From Hydractinia symbiolongicarpus (Eukaryota; Cnidaria; Hydrozoa; Anthoathecata; Hydractiniidae): a stretch of DNA of 64,000 nt. The notes beneath the pieces are model-generated. The model worked only from the letters and a program-made list of their open reading frames with translations, was not told the origin of the DNA and made no database searches. Positions within the stretch are counted from its first letter, which is position 1. Each line of letters opens with the position of its first letter. Of the stretch, positions 61,110-64,000 are shown piece after piece. Location: positions 21,489,501-21,553,500 of the forward strand of contig NC_079881.1 in NCBI RefSeq assembly GCF_029227915.1. Direction: 5' to 3'. The position numbers and the translations under genes were made by a program.

Positions 61110-63638
61110 ATGCCTAAAAATAGAAATCTGCTGAGCTCACGAAGACTGCGTCGAATGCAAGAAAAGCGCAAAAATTCTTGTTTGCTCGCTTCCGGATGGA
61201 GAAGAACCCTTTCGTGTAAAGCAGGACACATTATGCATCGCCTCTTTTCAACGCAACTGGTCACTTCCGCAGACGGTGGGCATTCTAGGTGTAAATGGCG
61301 AATCAGTGGTGGAGACAAAGCGCTCGTTGCGGCACTGGCCCTTACTCTCACGACGACAACGGACACTTGTCTTAGTTCGGCTATGAATATGAAAACTGTT
61401 TAAGTGGCACAAGGGAAAGGCGAGATGGGGACCAAAATGCCGTAACCACAAGCAATCGATAACGTTAAAGAAGCACGCGATGGTTGCCGCTCTTGTTGGC
61501 TTAGCTTTGCGCAGTGGCATTACCATAGCCAATGAGGTTTAACCGAGGCGTGGTGATTGCTAATTGAAAACTTTTCCCAATATCCCGCATGACGGCGTGA
61601 AACATCGCCGGCGTTGCAATATTTGGAGGTTCCCACTGGGACCATGCCTAAAAATAGAAATCTGCTGAGCTCACGAAGACTGCGTCGAATGCAAGAAAAG
61701 CGCAAAAATTCTTGTTTGCTCGCTTCCGGATGGAGAAGAACCCTTTCGTGTAAAGCAGGACACATTATGCATCGCCTCTTTTCAACGCAACTGGTCACTT
61801 CCGCAGACGGTGGGCATTCTAGGTGTAAATGGCGAATCAGTGGTGGAGACAAAGCGCTCGTTGCGGCACTGGCCCTTACTCTCACGACGACAACGGACAC
61901 TTGTCTTAGTTCGGCTATGAATATGAAAACTGTTTAAGTGGCACAAGGGAAAGGCGAGATGGGGACCAAAATGCCGTAACCACAAGCAATCGATAACGTT
62001 AAAGAAGCACGCGATGGTTGCCGCTCTTGTTGGCTTAGCTTTGCGCAGTGGCATTACCATAGCCAATGAGGTTTAACCGAGGCGTGGTGATTGCTAATTG
62101 AAAACTTTTCCCAATATCCCGCATGACGGCGTGAAACATCGCCGGCGTTGCAATATTTGGAGGTTCCCACTGGGACCATGCCTAAAAATAGAAATCTGCT
62201 GAGCTCACGAAGACTGCGTCGAATGCAAGAAAAGCGCAAAAATTCTTGTTTGCTCGCTTCCGGATGGAGAAGAACCCTTTCGTGTAAAGCAGGACACATT
62301 ATGCATCGCCTCTTTTCAACGCAACTGGTCACTTCCGCAGACGGTGGGCATTCTAGGTGTAAATGGCGAATCAGTGGTGGAGACAAAGCGCTCGTTGCGG
62401 CACTGGCCCTTACTCTCACGACGACAACGGACACTTGTCTTAGTTCGGCTATGAATATGAAAACTGTTTAAGTGGCACAAGGGAAAGGCGAGATGGGGAC
62501 CAAAATGCCGTAACCACAAGCAATCGATAACGTTAAAGAAGCACGCGATGGTTGCCGCTCTTGTTGGCTTAGCTTTGCGCAGTGGCATTACCATAGCCAA
62601 TGAGGTTTAACCGAGGCGTGGTGATTGCTAATTGAAAACTTTTCCCAATATCCCGCATGACGGCGTGAAACATCGCCGGCGTTGCAATATTTGGAGGTTC
62701 CCACTGGGACCATGCCTAAAAATAGAAATCTGCTGAGCTCACGAAGACTGCGTCGAATGCAAGAAAAGCGCAAAAATTCTTGTTTGCTCGCTTCCGGATG
62801 GAGAAGAACCCTTTCGTGTAAAGCAGGACACATTATGCATCGCCTCTTTTCAACGCAACTGGTCACTTCCGCAGACGGTGGGCATTCTAGGTGTAAATGG
62901 CGAATCAGTGGTGGAGACAAAGCGCTCGTTGCGGCACTGGCCCTTACTCTCACGACGACAACGGACACTTGTCTTAGTTCGGCTATGAATATGAAAACTG
63001 TTTAAGTGGCACAAGGGAAAGGCGAGATGGGGACCAAAATGCCGTAACCACAAGCAATCGATAACGTTAAAGAAGCACGCGATGGTTGCCGCTCTTGTTG
63101 GCTTAGCTTTGCGCAGTGGCATTACCATAGCCAATGAGGTTTAACCGAGGCGTGGTGATTGCTAATTGAAAACTTTTCCCAATATCCCGCATGACGGCGT
63201 GAAACATCGCCGGCGTTGCAATATTTGGAGGTTCCCACTGGGACCATGCCTAAAAATAGAAATCTGCTGAGCTCACGAAGACTGCGTCGAATGCAAGAAA
63301 AGCGCAAAAATTCTTGTTTGCTCGCTTCCGGATGGAGAAGAACCCTTTCGTGTAAAGCAGGACACATTATGCATCGCCTCTTTTCAACGCAACTGGTCAC
63401 TTCCGCAGACGGTGGGCATTCTAGGTGTAAATGGCGAATCAGTGGTGGAGACAAAGCGCTCGTTGCGGCACTGGCCCTTACTCTCACGACGACAACGGAC
63501 ACTTGTCTTAGTTCGGCTATGAATATGAAAACTGTTTAAGTGGCACAAGGGAAAGGCGAGATGGGGACCAAAATGCCGTAACCACAAGCAATCGATAACG
63601 TTAAAGAAGCACGCGATGGTTGCCGCTCTTGTTGGCTT

Positions 63639-63779
63639 AGCTTTGCGCAGTGGCATTACCATAGCCAATGAGGTTTAACCGAGGCGTGGTGATTGCTAAT
63701 TGAAAACTTTTCCCAATATCCCGCATGACGGCGTGAAACATCGCCGGCGTTGCAATATTTGGAGGTTCCCACTGGGACC
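63639..63779 (+). ncRNA. RNU4: U4 snRNA, last complete copy in the window (55th)
   Basis: Full-length and identical to the first copy. The window ends 221 bp later inside the next spacer, in which 63919 is T instead of C. Confidence 0.95.
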
Positions 63780-64000
63780 ATGCCTAAAAATAGAAATCTG
63801 CTGAGCTCACGAAGACTGCGTCGAATGCAAGAAAAGCGCAAAAATTCTTGTTTGCTCGCTTCCGGATGGAGAAGAACCCTTTCGTGTAAAGCAGGACACA
63901 TTATGCATCGCCTCTTTTTAACGCAACTGGTCACTTCCGCAGACGGTGGGCATTCTAGGTGTAAATGGCGAATCAGTGGTGGAGACAAAGCGCTCGTTGC

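Larger units (their letters stand above)
34432..64000 (+). repeat. tandem array of a 534-bp U4 snRNA gene unit, about 55.4 copies
   Basis: From TGAGCTCACGAAGACTGCG at 34432 to the window end the sequence repeats with a fixed period of 534 bp and no insertion or deletion. It contains 55 complete U4 genes, at 34803 + 534k to 34943 + 534k for k = 0 to 54. Spacers are 393 bp and visibly richer in GC than the left flank. By eye the copies differ only at 43391 (G to C), 46261 (C to T), 54767 (T to G), 57983 (C to A), 59593 (G to A), 61011 (G to A) and 63919 (C to T). The first unit is identical to internal ones. The array continues beyond the window. ORFs on both strands of the unit recur only because the DNA recurs. 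Confidence 0.97.

Noticed and set aside
34820-63988. Recurring ORFs of 94, 107 and 126 codons on both strands of the 534-bp unit, suggesting a repeated protein family
   Set aside because: They overlap each other on opposite strands, the 126-codon frame runs into the U4 gene, and the variants seen include non-synonymous ones. They recur only because the DNA unit recurs, and they match no protein family I know.
34432-64000. CRISPR array or plain satellite DNA
   Set aside because: There are no short repeats with variable spacers; the whole 534 bp is constant and carries a recognisable U4 gene.
34432-64000. A second small RNA gene (5S, U1, U2, U5, U6 or tRNA) in the U4 spacer
   Set aside because: I looked for their conserved cores on both strands of the unit and found none.

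Overview
The window looks like AT-rich nuclear DNA of an animal, most likely a cnidarian and possibly a hydrozoan. The animal call rests on split genes with GT-AG introns and proteins close to metazoan families. The cnidarian call is weaker inference from base composition, transposon debris and protein flavour.

Positions 1-34431 hold six genes separated by transposon remnants. They are: the 3' part of RPL10 (+), whose introns carry two U18-type box C/D snoRNAs and two paralogous H/ACA-like snoRNAs; a KCTD2/5/17-type BTB gene (-); PHF5A (+), divergent from it across about 260 bp; WDR45B/WIPI3 (+, ten exons); a secreted GILT-type thiol reductase with a saposin-A domain (+); and a small basic protein resembling RPS19BP1/AROS (+). 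Between and inside them lie pogo/Tigger-type transposase wrecks, a Penelope-type reverse transcriptase wreck, LINE tails, a tRNA-derived SINE, a piggyBac-type TTAA-flanked MITE and other inverted-repeat elements.

Positions 34432-64000, almost half the window, are one head-to-tail array of a 534-bp unit with no length change in about 55.4 copies. Each unit contains one complete U4 spliceosomal snRNA gene (about 141 nt, + strand). The 5' U6-pairing region, the kink-turn 5' stem-loop, the stem I region, the central hairpin, the Sm site and the 3' hairpin are all recognisable. Each gene has a PSE-like element at about -66 to -50 and a 3'-box-like motif just downstream. That gives 55 complete U4 genes, starting at 34803 + 534k for k = 0 to 54, and the array runs off the window end. 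Copies are nearly identical; I found seven single-base differences by eye. Two of them fall in the U4 kink-turn core.

The main result is this large homogeneous U4 snRNA gene array. A recurring theme is splicing machinery: U4 is part of the U4/U6.U5 tri-snRNP and PHF5A is part of the U2 snRNP SF3b complex. In this genome PHF5A has an unusual Cys26-to-Asp change at a zinc ligand.
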